From: Streptomyces sp. 1222.5
GTDB lineage: Bacteria; Actinomycetota; Actinomycetes; Streptomycetales; Streptomycetaceae
Length of the DNA stretch: 64,000 nt
NCBI RefSeq assembly: GCF_900105245.1
Contig: NZ_FNSZ01000001.1
Location: forward strand, 3,782,001 to 3,846,000
Direction of reading: 5' to 3'
Both the position numbers and the translations under genes were made by a program. Under the pieces are notes generated by a model, which was not told where the DNA came from, ran no database searches, and was given only the letters and a program-made list of their open reading frames with translations. Shown here in pieces: positions 43,478-51,385 of this stretch; position 1 is the first letter of the stretch, and the number at the start of each line of letters is the position of its first letter.

Positions 43478-44164
43478 GTGGCAGGAGACGCAGAACACCC
43501 GGCGGCACACCCTCAGGACCGGCGCGAGTACCGCATGGAGGAACTGGCCCGCCTGGCCGGCATCACCGTACGCACGCTGCGCTTCTACCGGGAGCGCAAG
43601 CTGCTCCCGGCACCCCGCCGCGAGGGCCGTATCGCCTGGTACGACGACCACCACCTGGCCCGTCTGCGCACCATCGCCGCCCTGCTGGAGCGCGGCCACA
43701 CCCTGAACGGCATCGCGGAACTGGCCGAGGCCTTCGACCACGGCCGTGACGTCGCCGACCTCCTCGGCGTCGGCACCCCCACCGAGGAGGAACCGGTCCG
43801 CCTCACCCCCGAGGAACTCGCCGCCCGCTTCGAGGGCGAGGTCACCCCCGAGAACCTGGCCGCCGCCATGGACCTCGGCTATCTCGGCACCGACGGCGAC
43901 GAGATCGTCCACATCAGCCGCCGGCTGCTGGACGTCTCCTCCGCGCTGGTCCGCGAGGGCATCCCGCTCGCCGACGTCCTCACGGCCGCCGCCCGCGTGC
44001 GTGAGCACGCCGACGCCCTGGCCGAACTCTTCGCCTCCCTGATCCTGCGCCACGCCCCCGAGGAGGACCTCCACCGGCTGCGTCCACTGGCCGGCAGCGT
44101 GGTGGAGGCGGAACTCTCCCTGGCCCTCGACCGCCGCATCACCAAAGGTACGGGCGCCGCCTGA
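43478..44164 (+). CDS. MerR-family transcriptional regulator
   Basis: 228 residues. The N-terminal winged helix is YRMEELARLAGITVRTLRFY followed by RERKLLPAPRREGRIAWYDD, the linker helix LLERGHTLNGIAELAEAF, and the C-terminal half a long helical effector domain of unknown ligand (VHISRRLLDVSSALVREGI). No Cys cluster, so not a metal sensor of the MerR/CueR kind. The start is GTG 43478 with no convincing SD. An ATG 19 codons on is less likely because it would cut close to the HTH. It is divergent from the BVMO operon and probably controls it. Confidence 0.9.
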   Translation: MAGDAEHPAAHPQDRREYRMEELARLAGITVRTLRFYRERKLLPAPRREGRIAWYDDHHLARLRTIAALLERGHTLNGIAELAEAFDHGRDVADLLGVGTPTEEEPVRLTPEELAARFEGEVTPENLAAAMDLGYLGTDGDEIVHISRRLLDVSSALVREGIPLADVLTAAARVREHADALAELFASLILRHAPEEDLHRLRPLAGSVVEAELSLALDRRITKGTGAA

Positions 44165-44179
44165 GGGCGCGGGCCGCCC

Positions 44180-44983
44180 CTACAGGTCGTAGACGACTGT
44201 CACGGGCGCGTGGTCGGACCAACGCTCGGTGTGCGTGGCCGCCCGCTCGACGAAGCCCTTGACGGCCTTGCCGGCGAGGCCGGGCGTGGCCGCCTGGATG
44301 TCGATGCGCCACCCCGTGTCGTTGTCGAAGGCCCGCCCGCGGTACGACCACCAGGTGTACGGCCCCTCGACATCGGGGTGCAGGGTGCGGACGACGTCGA
44401 CGTAGCCGCCGTCCTCGGGGGCGAACACCTGGTCGAGCCAGGCCCGTTCCTCCGGCAGGAAGCCGGAGCTCTTGGTGTTGCCGCGCCAGTTCTTGAGGTC
44501 GGCCCGCTGGTGGGCGATGTTCCAGTCGCCGCAGACGACGACCTCGCGCCCGTCGGCGGCGGCCCGCTCGCGCAGATCCTTGAGGTACGCGAGGAACTCG
44601 TCCATGAAGCGGACCTTCTCGTCCTGCCGCTCGGTGCCGACCTCACCGGAGGGCAGATACAGGGAGGCGACCGTCACACCGGGCAGGTCGGCCTCGACGT
44701 AGCGCCCGCTGTCGTCGAACTCGGCCGAGCCGAACCCGATCCGCACCCGGTCCGGCTCGCGCCGCGTGTACAGGGAGACGCCGGCACGGCCCTTGGCGGC
44801 GGCCGGGGCGTGGACGACGTGCCAGCCCTCGGGCTGCCCGACCCCCTCGGGGAGCTGGTGCTGCTCGGCCCGCACCTCCTGCAGGCAGACGACGTCCGCG
44901 GAGGTCTGGGCGAGCCACTCCACGAAGCCCTTCTTGGCGGCGGCTCGCAGCCCGTTCACGTTCACCGAGGTCACAGTCAGCAC
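44180..44983 (-). CDS. xthA: exonuclease III (AP endonuclease, Xth family)
   Basis: 267 residues. Base-excision-repair enzyme with AP-endonuclease and 3'-5' exonuclease activity. Motifs occur in the family order: VNVNGLRAAAKKGFVEWL with the first metal-site Asn, VVCLQEVRAEQHQLP (metal Glu), GRYVEADLPGVTVASLYLPS (conserved Tyr), VVCGDWNIAH (catalytic GDxN), TWWSYRG, and the final RWSDHAPV (catalytic Asp-His pair). The start is GTG 44981-44983. TATCGT lies 7 nt ahead of it and no SD is present, so it may be leaderless. Confidence 0.94.
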   Translation of the reverse strand: MLTVTSVNVNGLRAAAKKGFVEWLAQTSADVVCLQEVRAEQHQLPEGVGQPEGWHVVHAPAAAKGRAGVSLYTRREPDRVRIGFGSAEFDDSGRYVEADLPGVTVASLYLPSGEVGTERQDEKVRFMDEFLAYLKDLRERAAADGREVVVCGDWNIAHQRADLKNWRGNTKSSGFLPEERAWLDQVFAPEDGGYVDVVRTLHPDVEGPYTWWSYRGRAFDNDTGWRIDIQAATPGLAGKAVKGFVERAATHTERWSDHAPVTVVYDL

Positions 44984-45051
44984 CCGGGCACGATACCGGC
45001 ACACTGGTCGCAGTCCGCACCGTCCGAGGCCACCGGCCATCCGCATAGAAG

Positions 45052-45064
45052 TACGATATCCCGC
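45052..45064 (+). promoter_or_regulatory. candidate leaderless promoter of the GNAT gene
   Basis: TACGAT at 45052-45057 ends 7 nt before the ATG at 45065. There is no SD. Confidence 0.4.
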
Positions 45065-45541
45065 ATGAATATTCGCCCCGTTCGCTTCGATCACCCCGAC
45101 GCCGTCAAGCTCAACGACGAGGTCCAGGCCGAGTACCACGTGCGCTACGGCGACGGCGGCGACGCCACACTCCTCGACCCCACGGACTTCGACCCGCCGC
45201 GGGGCGTGTATCTGATCGCGTACGACGAGTACGACCGCCCCGTGGCCACCGGTGGCTGGCGCAGCCAGGACACCAACGACGAGGGCAACGAGGACGGGGA
45301 CGCCGAGCTCAAGCGGATGTTCGTGGTCGAGACGATGCGCGGCCGGGGCCTCGCCCGCCGCATGCTCGCGGCCCTGGAGGAGGACGCCCGCACGGCCGGC
45401 CGGGTCCGTATGGTCCTGGAGACCGGCAGCAAGCAGCCGGAGGCCCTCGCCCTGTACGCGTCCAGCGGGTACGAGCCGTGCGCCAAGTTCGGTTACTACC
45501 GCCACTACGACGAGAGCCGCTGCTTCGCGAAGACGCTCTGA
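45065..45541 (+). CDS. GNAT-family N-acetyltransferase
   Basis: 158 residues. The acetyl-CoA loop is the RxxGxA-type LKRMFVVETMRGRGLARRML, followed by LEEDARTAGRVRMVLETGSK and LYASSGYEPCAKFGYYRHY, a standard GNAT C-terminus. The substrate is unknown. It is monocistronic by layout: xthA diverges on one side and the tRNA gene converges on the other. Confidence 0.88.
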   Translation: MNIRPVRFDHPDAVKLNDEVQAEYHVRYGDGGDATLLDPTDFDPPRGVYLIAYDEYDRPVATGGWRSQDTNDEGNEDGDAELKRMFVVETMRGRGLARRMLAALEEDARTAGRVRMVLETGSKQPEALALYASSGYEPCAKFGYYRHYDESRCFAKTL

Positions 45542-45641
45542 GACGCTTTTCCTGTAACTCGGATCACATGGGGCCCGCTTGGAGCCACCAGGCCTTCCGG
45601 CGGGCCTGCCCTCTGCCCCGTCCCTGCCCCCGACATAAACG

Positions 45642-45679
45642 ATGGAGCCCCAGCCGAAGTGAATCGGCTGGGGCTCCAT
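45642..45679. terminator. 16-bp hairpin between the GNAT gene and tRNA-Ala
   Basis: Perfect stem ATGGAGCCCCAGCCGA (45642-45657) with 45664-45679, 6-nt loop. It lies 6 nt beyond the tRNA 3' end on the minus strand, followed there by TTTATG. It probably terminates the tRNA and may also stop the GNAT transcript. Confidence 0.85.
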
Positions 45680-45685
45680 GCTGCG

Positions 45686-45759
45686 TGGACCTGAGGGGAT
45701 TTGAACCCCTGGCCCCCTCGATGCGAACGAGGTGCGCTACCGGACTGCGCCACAGGCCC
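45686..45759 (-). tRNA. tRNA-Ala (anticodon CGC)
   Basis: 74-nt cloverleaf on the minus strand. The acceptor stem GGGCCTG/CAGGTCC has one G-U pair and discriminator A. The D-arm is GCGC...GCGC, the anticodon stem CCTCG/CGAGG with loop TTCGCAT (anticodon CGC), the variable loop 5 nt, and the T-arm AGGGG-TTCAAAT-CCCCT. CCA is not encoded. It decodes GCG, a very frequent alanine codon in this G/C-rich genome. Confidence 0.96.
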
Positions 45760-45844
45760 TTGCAACGAGTGAAACTTTAGCATCCCGATCGGGCTGCTCG
45801 GAAATCCGCTCACGGACCGGTCGGAGCGGGAGTTTCCGCACGGC

Positions 45845-47083
45845 TCACTCGTTGGCGGCGCGCGGCCGGTCGCCGTCCTCGTACTGGTCGAAGAGCGGGG
45901 TGTGGCCGCGCTCGCGGGACCGGCGGGCGGAGGCCGCGCGGCGCGCGTCGCTGCGGCCGCCCGCGGGCTTGCCCGCGGACGCGGGCGCCGTCCCGTCCGC
46001 CGCCACCGCCTCCTGCGCCCGGCCCGTCTCCTGCTCCGGCAGGACGGGGCCGGAGCGCGCCGCGCTCCAGGTGTCGGGCGCGCCCAGGTCCACGTCGGAG
46101 GAGGCACGCGGCGCGACGGGCGCGGTCACGTACGTCGGCAGCGGGACCGGCACCGGGTCCCAGCTGTCCCCCTGGCCCGGACGCCGCTCGCGCTCGCGTT
46201 GCTGGTCGACCCACTCGGCGTGGTCGGTCTGCTCGACGAGGGCGCGCCGGTCAGCGGCGAGCGCGGAGAGACCGGTGTCCGTGTCGGTCGCCGGGGCCTC
46301 CTCCGGTTCGTCGGCGACGGGGGCGTCGAGCGGGGCGCGCCGCCGCGGCTGCCGCTCCCGCTCGCGCAGCCGCTGGGCCGCCGCCTCGGCGCTGCGGCGG
46401 TCCATCTGGTAGGCGAACCGCCGGCGCTCCTGGGAGCGCAGGTAGGCGATGTAGGCGCTGAGCAGGACGGCGGGCGCGGCGGGCGCCCACAGGAAGGCGA
46501 GTCCGCCGACGGCGGCCACGATCGCGCCGAGGGTGAAGGTGAGGAAGAGCATCACGGTGGTGCGCCGTCGGCGGGCGAGCACCTTCGTGCGCTGGGCGCG
46601 TGCGGCCGCCTCCTGCGCCGAGGGGGTTTGCCGCGCGGTCGGCACACGCTTCTGTGCGGGTACGGACGCGCCGACGTGCGCGGGTGCGCCCGAGGAGTGA
46701 TGCGCGGGCACGGAGGCGGACCTGGGTGCCGGTGCGTCGTCGGGGCGGGGGGCCGGCTGCGTGCCGGACGGCGCCTCGGGCTCGGCCTCCCCCCGGGCCT
46801 GACGGCGGGTCGGAGGCACGGCGAAGGACCGGACGTCCACCGAGTCGGTGACCGCGTCCGGAACGCCGGCGTCGGACTCCCCCTCCTCGGTGGAGCGCGC
46901 CCGCAGGTCCTTGGCGTATCGGCGCTCCATGCCCGCCCGTCCGGACAGCAGCCGGATGGCGGTGCTGAAGCGTTCCGTCGGACGGGCCTCGTTCAGCTCG
47001 TCCTGCCTACGGAGCCACATCGGCACCAAGTAGGCGGCCCAGGCCCCGACAATGACTGCGTAGATGAGGCCGCTGCTGCTCAC
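45845..47083 (-). CDS. multi-helix membrane protein, GlpR-like partner of the gephyrin-like protein
   Basis: About 412 residues. The N-terminal membrane helix is SGLIYAVIVGAWAAYLVPMW (residues 4-23). A 150-residue Pro/Ala/Arg-rich cytoplasmic linker follows, then a membrane hairpin (VMLFLTFTLGAIVAAVGGLA, about 177-196, and a second helix near 203-215) and a charged, disordered C-terminus. The conserved WLRRQDELNEARPTERFSTA follows helix 1. It lies in the order galU-moeA-...-rimJ-this gene, equivalent to Rv0993-Rv0996 of M. tuberculosis. In corynebacteria the matching membrane protein (GlpR) is reported to be the receptor of the gephyrin-like division protein Glp. The assignment here rests on position and topology. 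The start is GTG 47081-47083 (or 47089), with TACGGT just upstream. Confidence 0.75.
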   Translation of the reverse strand: MSSSGLIYAVIVGAWAAYLVPMWLRRQDELNEARPTERFSTAIRLLSGRAGMERRYAKDLRARSTEEGESDAGVPDAVTDSVDVRSFAVPPTRRQARGEAEPEAPSGTQPAPRPDDAPAPRSASVPAHHSSGAPAHVGASVPAQKRVPTARQTPSAQEAAARAQRTKVLARRRRTTVMLFLTFTLGAIVAAVGGLAFLWAPAAPAVLLSAYIAYLRSQERRRFAYQMDRRSAEAAAQRLRERERQPRRRAPLDAPVADEPEEAPATDTDTGLSALAADRRALVEQTDHAEWVDQQRERERRPGQGDSWDPVPVPLPTYVTAPVAPRASSDVDLGAPDTWSAARSGPVLPEQETGRAQEAVAADGTAPASAGKPAGGRSDARRAASARRSRERGHTPLFDQYEDGDRPRAANE

Positions 47084-47291
47084 TCTCACACCGTAGAGGG
47101 GTTTGCACGGGGGCATCGGCCAATTGGGCCGGTGTGTCGCACGATCAGGCTGATATTTCCAGCTTTTTTCGCGACCGATGCGATCAGCGGACCACCAACG
47201 CCCGGAATTCAATGCGCCGAGACGGTCAACTCCCGACCAATTTCGAACATGTATTCAATTTCGCAGACGGGGCGGGATTCCCTGGTGTGTT

Positions 47292-47975
47292 CTACGGATT
47301 CCACGGCCCGCCGGGCGTGCCCGAGGTGTCCTGGGAGCCCGCCGGGCCCGTACCGCCGGCCCGGCGATCGGCGCGCTGCGCGTCCCGCGTGCGCTCCCGC
47401 CGCCAGCGTGCGAGCAGCCCTTCGGGCACCTCTTCCGCGGTGAGCGCGAAGACCATGTGGTCACGCCAGGCTCCGTCGATGTGCAGATAACGCGGCCGGA
47501 TCCCTTCCTCGCGGAATCCGAGTTTCTCCACGACACGGCGGCTCGGCCGGTTCTCGGGGCGAATGCACACCTCGATGCGGTGCAGCCCGACGGCACGGAA
47601 ACAGTGGTCCACCGCGAGCGCGACCGCCGTCGGCATCACGCCGCGTCCGGCCACCGCCTCGTCCACCCAGTAGCCGACGTGCCCCGAGCACATCGATCCC
47701 CAGGTGATCCCGGCGACCGTCAACTGGCCGACGAGCCGCCCCTGGTACTCGATGACGAAGGGCAGCATCCGGCCCGCGCCGGCCTCGGAGCGCAGGTGCC
47801 GGACCATCTGCCGGTAGGTGGGCCGGTGCGTGATCGGCCCGCTCGGCGTGGGCGGCGGGATGGTCGCCTCCCAGGGGCGCAGCCAGTCGCGGTTGCGCCG
47901 GTTCACCTCGCGCCAGGCCGCCTGGTCGCGCAGCTTTATGGGCCGGAGGACGACATCGCCGTCCCCCAGCACCAC
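47292..47975 (-). CDS. rimJ: RimJ/RimL-type GNAT acetyltransferase
   Basis: 227 residues, GNAT family of ribosomal-protein or peptide N-terminal acetyltransferases. It begins VVLRPIKLRDQAAWREVNRR, then FVIEYQGRLVGQLTVAGI, the acetyl-CoA region VGYWVDEAVAGRGVMPTAVA, and RIEVCIRPENRPSRRVVEKL. The C-terminal 35 residues are disordered. The start is GTG 47975. A CTG at 47996 overlapping the mog stop and preceded by GGGGG would add seven residues. M. tuberculosis rimJ (Rv0995) sits in the same place between moeA1 and the membrane protein gene. The 208 nt between it and the next gene are relatively A/T-rich and likely hold that gene's promoter. Confidence 0.9.
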   Translation of the reverse strand: MVLGDGDVVLRPIKLRDQAAWREVNRRNRDWLRPWEATIPPPTPSGPITHRPTYRQMVRHLRSEAGAGRMLPFVIEYQGRLVGQLTVAGITWGSMCSGHVGYWVDEAVAGRGVMPTAVALAVDHCFRAVGLHRIEVCIRPENRPSRRVVEKLGFREEGIRPRYLHIDGAWRDHMVFALTAEEVPEGLLARWRRERTRDAQRADRRAGGTGPAGSQDTSGTPGGPWNP

Positions 47976-47992
47976 GGGCCAGGACGGGCTGT

Positions 47993-48493
47993 TCAGCTCG
48001 CACCCCCGCTCTCGGGTCTGGGGTGGTCGCCGCCGCGGATCTGGTCGACCGCGTGCGCCAGCAGCGGTTCCAGCACCGCGAGGCCGTCCTTCACCCCGCC
48101 CGTGGAGCCCGGCAGGTTGACGATCAGGGTCCGCCCGGCGACACCGGCCAGGCCCCGGGACAGCGCCGCCGTCGGCACCTTCTCCCGGCCGAAGGCGCGG
48201 ATCGCCTCCGCGATGCCCGGGACCTCGTAGTCGATCACGGCACGGGTCGCCTCGGGCGTGCGGTCGGTCGGCGAGACGCCGGTGCCGCCGGTGGTGACGA
48301 CCGCGTCGTACCCGGCGTCGACGGCCGCGCGCAGCGCCGCCTCGACGGGGTCGCCGTCGGGGACGACCTGCGGGCCCTCGACGGCGAAGCCGAGGCTCCG
48401 CAGGCCGTCGGCGACCAGCGGGCCGCCCCTGTCCTCGTAGACACCCGAGGCAGCCCGGTTGGAGGCGGTGATCACCAGAGCGCGCATGGTCAT
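47993..48493 (-). CDS. mog: molybdopterin adenylyltransferase (MogA/MoaB family)
   Basis: 166 residues. It adenylylates molybdopterin before metal insertion. The MoCF-biosynthesis domain has MRALVITASNRAASGVYEDR, VVTTGGTGVSPTDRTPEATR (the TTGGTG substrate loop) and the final LIVNLPGSTGGVKDGLAVLE (PGS/PGN loop). Its ATG overlaps the moaC stop (ATGA, 48490-48493), so the two are coupled. Confidence 0.92.
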   Translation of the reverse strand: MTMRALVITASNRAASGVYEDRGGPLVADGLRSLGFAVEGPQVVPDGDPVEAALRAAVDAGYDAVVTTGGTGVSPTDRTPEATRAVIDYEVPGIAEAIRAFGREKVPTAALSRGLAGVAGRTLIVNLPGSTGGVKDGLAVLEPLLAHAVDQIRGGDHPRPESGGAS

Positions 48494-48969
48494 GCCCGGC
48501 TCCAGTCGCCCGACTTGCCGCCCGTCTTCTCCTCCACCCGCACGTCCGTGATGACCGCTCCCTTGTCGACCGCCTTGACCATGTCGATCACGGTGAGCGC
48601 GGCGACCGTCACGGCCGTGAGGGCCTCCATCTCGACGCCCGTCCGGTCCGTCGTTTTCACGGTGGCCTGGATCTCCACGGCGTCGTCCGCGACCGACAGA
48701 TCCAGTTTCACACCGGACACCGACAACGGGTGGCACAGCGGGATCAGGTCGGGGGTGCGCTTGGCACCCATGATGCCCGCGATCCGCGCGGTGGCGAGGG
48801 CGTCACCCTTGGGGACCCCCTCGCCGCGCAGCAGCTCGACCACCCGCGGTGCGACGAGGACCCGCCCGCTGGCCCGGGCCGTGCGCGCGGTCACGTCCTT
48901 CCCCGATACGTCGACCATGCGAGCCGCGCCCGCCTCGTCGATGTGCGTCAGCCGTTCCTGCGTACTCAT
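48490..48969 (-). CDS. moaC: cyclic pyranopterin monophosphate synthase MoaC
   Basis: 159 residues from ATG 48967-48969, with GGAG 11 nt upstream. It catalyses the cyclisation to cPMP in molybdenum cofactor synthesis. Motifs are HIDEAGAARMVDVSGKDVTA, IAGIMGAKRTPDLIPLCHPL (the KRT..IPLCHPL active-site block), TGVEMEALTAVTVAAL and MVKAVDKGAVI (catalytic Lys). A G/C hairpin (GGCCCGT 48990-48996 with 49010-49016) lies in its leader. moaA and moaE are not in the window. Confidence 0.95.
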   Translation of the reverse strand: MSTQERLTHIDEAGAARMVDVSGKDVTARTARASGRVLVAPRVVELLRGEGVPKGDALATARIAGIMGAKRTPDLIPLCHPLSVSGVKLDLSVADDAVEIQATVKTTDRTGVEMEALTAVTVAALTVIDMVKAVDKGAVITDVRVEEKTGGKSGDWSRA

Positions 48970-49092
48970 GGTGTGGCGCTCCTGGTCCGGGCCCGTCGCA
49001 GTGCGGTGCACGGGCCTGTTGTGCGCGACACGGTACCCCCACGGCGGGGCGCGCAGCGGACCAGGACCGGCCCCCGGGCGGCGCGGGCACCC

Positions 49093-50415
49093 TCAGCCGA
49101 GCAGCACGACCTCCACCTCGGCGCCGGGCTCGACGGATTCCGCGTCCTCGGGTACGACGATCAGCGCGTCGGCCTGCGCCAGCGCCGCGATCAGGTGGGA
49201 ACCCGCACCGCCCACGGGGGTCACCTCGCCGTCGGTGTACGCGCCCCGCAGGAACTGGCGCCGGCCCTTGGGCGAGCGGAGCGCCTCGTCGCCCTTCAGG
49301 ACGGCCCGCGTGCGGGGCCGGTGGAGGTCCGTGAGGCCCATGAGGGCGCGGACGGCGGGGCGGACGAACAGCTCGAAGGAGACGTACGACGACACGGGGT
49401 TGCCGGGCAGGGCCAGCAGGGGCGTGTGGTCGGGGCCGATGGAACCGAAGCCCTGGGGCTTGCCGGGCTGCATGGCCAGCTTGCGGAACTCGACGCCGGC
49501 GCCGGCCACGTCCTCGTCGCCGACGGACTCCAGCGCCTCCTTGACGACGTCGTACGCGCCGACGCTGACCCCGCCGGTGGTCACCAGCAGGTCGGCGCGG
49601 ATGAGCTGGTCCTCGATGGTGGAGCGGAGGGTCTCCGCGTCGTCGGCGACGGCGCCCACCCGGTAGGCGATCGCGCCGGCGTCGCGGGCGGCGGCGGTGA
49701 GGGCGAAGCTGTTGGAGTCGTAGATCCGGCCCGGGCCCAGCTGCTCGCCGGGCTGGACGAGTTCGCTGCCGGTGGAGAGCACGACCACGCGCGGGCGCGG
49801 GCGCACCCGTACCGTGCCGCGGCCGATCGCGGCCAGCAGCGCGATCTGCGGCGGGCCGAGGATCGTGCCGGCCTCCAGGGCGAGGTCTCCGGCGCGTACG
49901 TCGCTGCCCTTGTCCCGCACGTGCGCGCGTGCCTCGGCGGGGCGGTGCACGCGCACGTGCCCCGCGGCACCCTCGGGGGCCAGGCTGCGCGCCCGCATGC
50001 CGCTGACGGGCCCCTCGCCGAGCCCGCCGTCGGTCCACTCGACGGGCACGACGGCCTCCGCGCCGGGCGGCAGCGGGGCGCCGGTCATGATGCGGGCGGC
50101 CTGGCCGGGGCCGACCCGCACCGGGTCGGCCGCGCCCGCCGCGACGTCCCCGACGACGTCCAGGACGGCCGGGAACTCCTGGCTCGCGCCCGCGACGTCC
50201 GCGACCCGCACCGCGTACCCGTCCATGGAGCTGTTGTCGAACGGCGGCAGTGACACCGGCACCGTGACGTCGTCGACCAGGACGCAGCCCTGGGCGTCGA
50301 GCAGTTGCAGCTCGATGGGTTCGAGGGGACGGACCGTCGAGAGGATGTCCTCCAGGTGCTCGTCCACCGACCAGAGGTGGTCCGAGTCGGCGGAGCGGGT
50401 CGCGGCGCTGCTCAA
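49093..50415 (-). CDS. moeA: MoeA/gephyrin-like molybdotransferase (Glp-type locus)
   Basis: 440 residues. MoeA domains occur in order: N-terminal domain with PPFDNSSMDGYAVR (substrate site), RIMTGAPLPPGAEAVVPVEW, then the MoCF domain with VVLSTGSELVQPGE, RADLLVTTGGVSVGAYDVVK and GKPQGFG...LPGNPVSSYVSFELF, and a C-terminal beta domain. Known catalytic signatures of MoeA look intact, so Mo insertion into the cofactor is plausible. Its position directly after galU and upstream of rimJ and a membrane protein matches the actinobacterial gephyrin-like protein Glp, reported to work in division. The start is TTG 50413-50415, overlapping the galU TGA (TTGA), with GAGGAG upstream inside galU. Confidence 0.9.
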   Translation of the reverse strand: MSSAATRSADSDHLWSVDEHLEDILSTVRPLEPIELQLLDAQGCVLVDDVTVPVSLPPFDNSSMDGYAVRVADVAGASQEFPAVLDVVGDVAAGAADPVRVGPGQAARIMTGAPLPPGAEAVVPVEWTDGGLGEGPVSGMRARSLAPEGAAGHVRVHRPAEARAHVRDKGSDVRAGDLALEAGTILGPPQIALLAAIGRGTVRVRPRPRVVVLSTGSELVQPGEQLGPGRIYDSNSFALTAAARDAGAIAYRVGAVADDAETLRSTIEDQLIRADLLVTTGGVSVGAYDVVKEALESVGDEDVAGAGVEFRKLAMQPGKPQGFGSIGPDHTPLLALPGNPVSSYVSFELFVRPAVRALMGLTDLHRPRTRAVLKGDEALRSPKGRRQFLRGAYTDGEVTPVGGAGSHLIAALAQADALIVVPEDAESVEPGAEVEVVLLG

Positions 50416-51323
50416 GATTGCTGCATCTCCTCGGCTACGTAACTGCGGAGCCAGGTCCGGAAGTCCGGGCCCAGGTCTTCACGTTCGCACGCGAGTCTGA
50501 CAATGGCACGCAGATAGTCGCCGCGGTCGCCGGTGTCGTAGCGGCGGCCCTTGAAGACGACGCCGTGCACCGGCCCGCCGACCTTCTCGTCCTGGGCGAG
50601 CTGCTGCAGGGCGTCGGTGAGCTGGATCTCGCCGCCGCGGCCGGGCTCGGTCTTGCGGAGTATGTCGAAGATGTGCGGATCGAGGACGTACCGGCCGATG
50701 ATCGCGTAGTTCGACGGGGCGTCCGCCGGGTCCGGCTTCTCGACCAGGCCGGTCACCTTCACGACGTCCCCGTCGGCGGTGGCCTCCACGGCGGCGGAGC
50801 CGTACAGGTGGATCTGCTCGGACGCGACCTCCATGAGGGCGATCACGCTGCCGCCGTGCCGCTCCTGGATCTCGATCATGCGCTGGAGCAGCGGGTCGCG
50901 CGGGTCGATCAGGTCGTCGCCGAGGAGGACCGCGAAGGGCTCGTGGCCGACGTGCGGGGCGGCGCACAGCACCGCGTGGCCGAGGCCCCGGGGGTCGCCC
51001 TGGCGGACGTAGTGCATGGTGGCCAGGTCGCTGGACTCCTGCACCTTGGCGAGCCGTTCGGCGTCGCCCTTCTTCTCGAGCGCCGATTCGAGCTCGTAGT
51101 TGCGGTCGAAGTGGTCCTCGAGAGGACGCTTGTTGCGTCCGGTGATCATGAGCACGTCGTCGAGCCCCGCCGACACGGCCTCCTCGACCACATACTGGAT
51201 CGCCGGCTTGTCGACGACCGGCAGCATCTCCTTGGGAGTGGCCTTGGTGGCCGGCAGGAACCGGGTACCGAGGCCTGCCGCGGGAATGACAGCCTTGCTG
51301 ATCCTGGGGTGCGACTGAGTCAT
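50412..51323 (-). CDS. galU: UTP-glucose-1-phosphate uridylyltransferase GalU
   Basis: 303 residues. It makes UDP-glucose from UTP and glucose-1-phosphate, supplying GalE/GalT and envelope glycans. The nucleotidyltransferase motif is AVIPAAGLGTRFLPATKATP at residues 11-30, with KEMLPVVDKPAIQYVVEEA, VLLGDDLIDP, GLVEKPDP and FKGRRYDTGDRGDYL. The start is ATG 51321-51323 with AAGG upstream. It is divergent from the cyclo-ligase gene (62 bp between starts), and the moeA-like gene is coupled at its 3' end. Confidence 0.95.
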   Translation of the reverse strand: MTQSHPRISKAVIPAAGLGTRFLPATKATPKEMLPVVDKPAIQYVVEEAVSAGLDDVLMITGRNKRPLEDHFDRNYELESALEKKGDAERLAKVQESSDLATMHYVRQGDPRGLGHAVLCAAPHVGHEPFAVLLGDDLIDPRDPLLQRMIEIQERHGGSVIALMEVASEQIHLYGSAAVEATADGDVVKVTGLVEKPDPADAPSNYAIIGRYVLDPHIFDILRKTEPGRGGEIQLTDALQQLAQDEKVGGPVHGVVFKGRRYDTGDRGDYLRAIVRLACEREDLGPDFRTWLRSYVAEEMQQS

Positions 51324-51385
51324 GCCCGCAACCTTATCCGTTGCCTTAGATGGGAATCTGTGGCTCAGGTTCGATTGCCCCTCAT

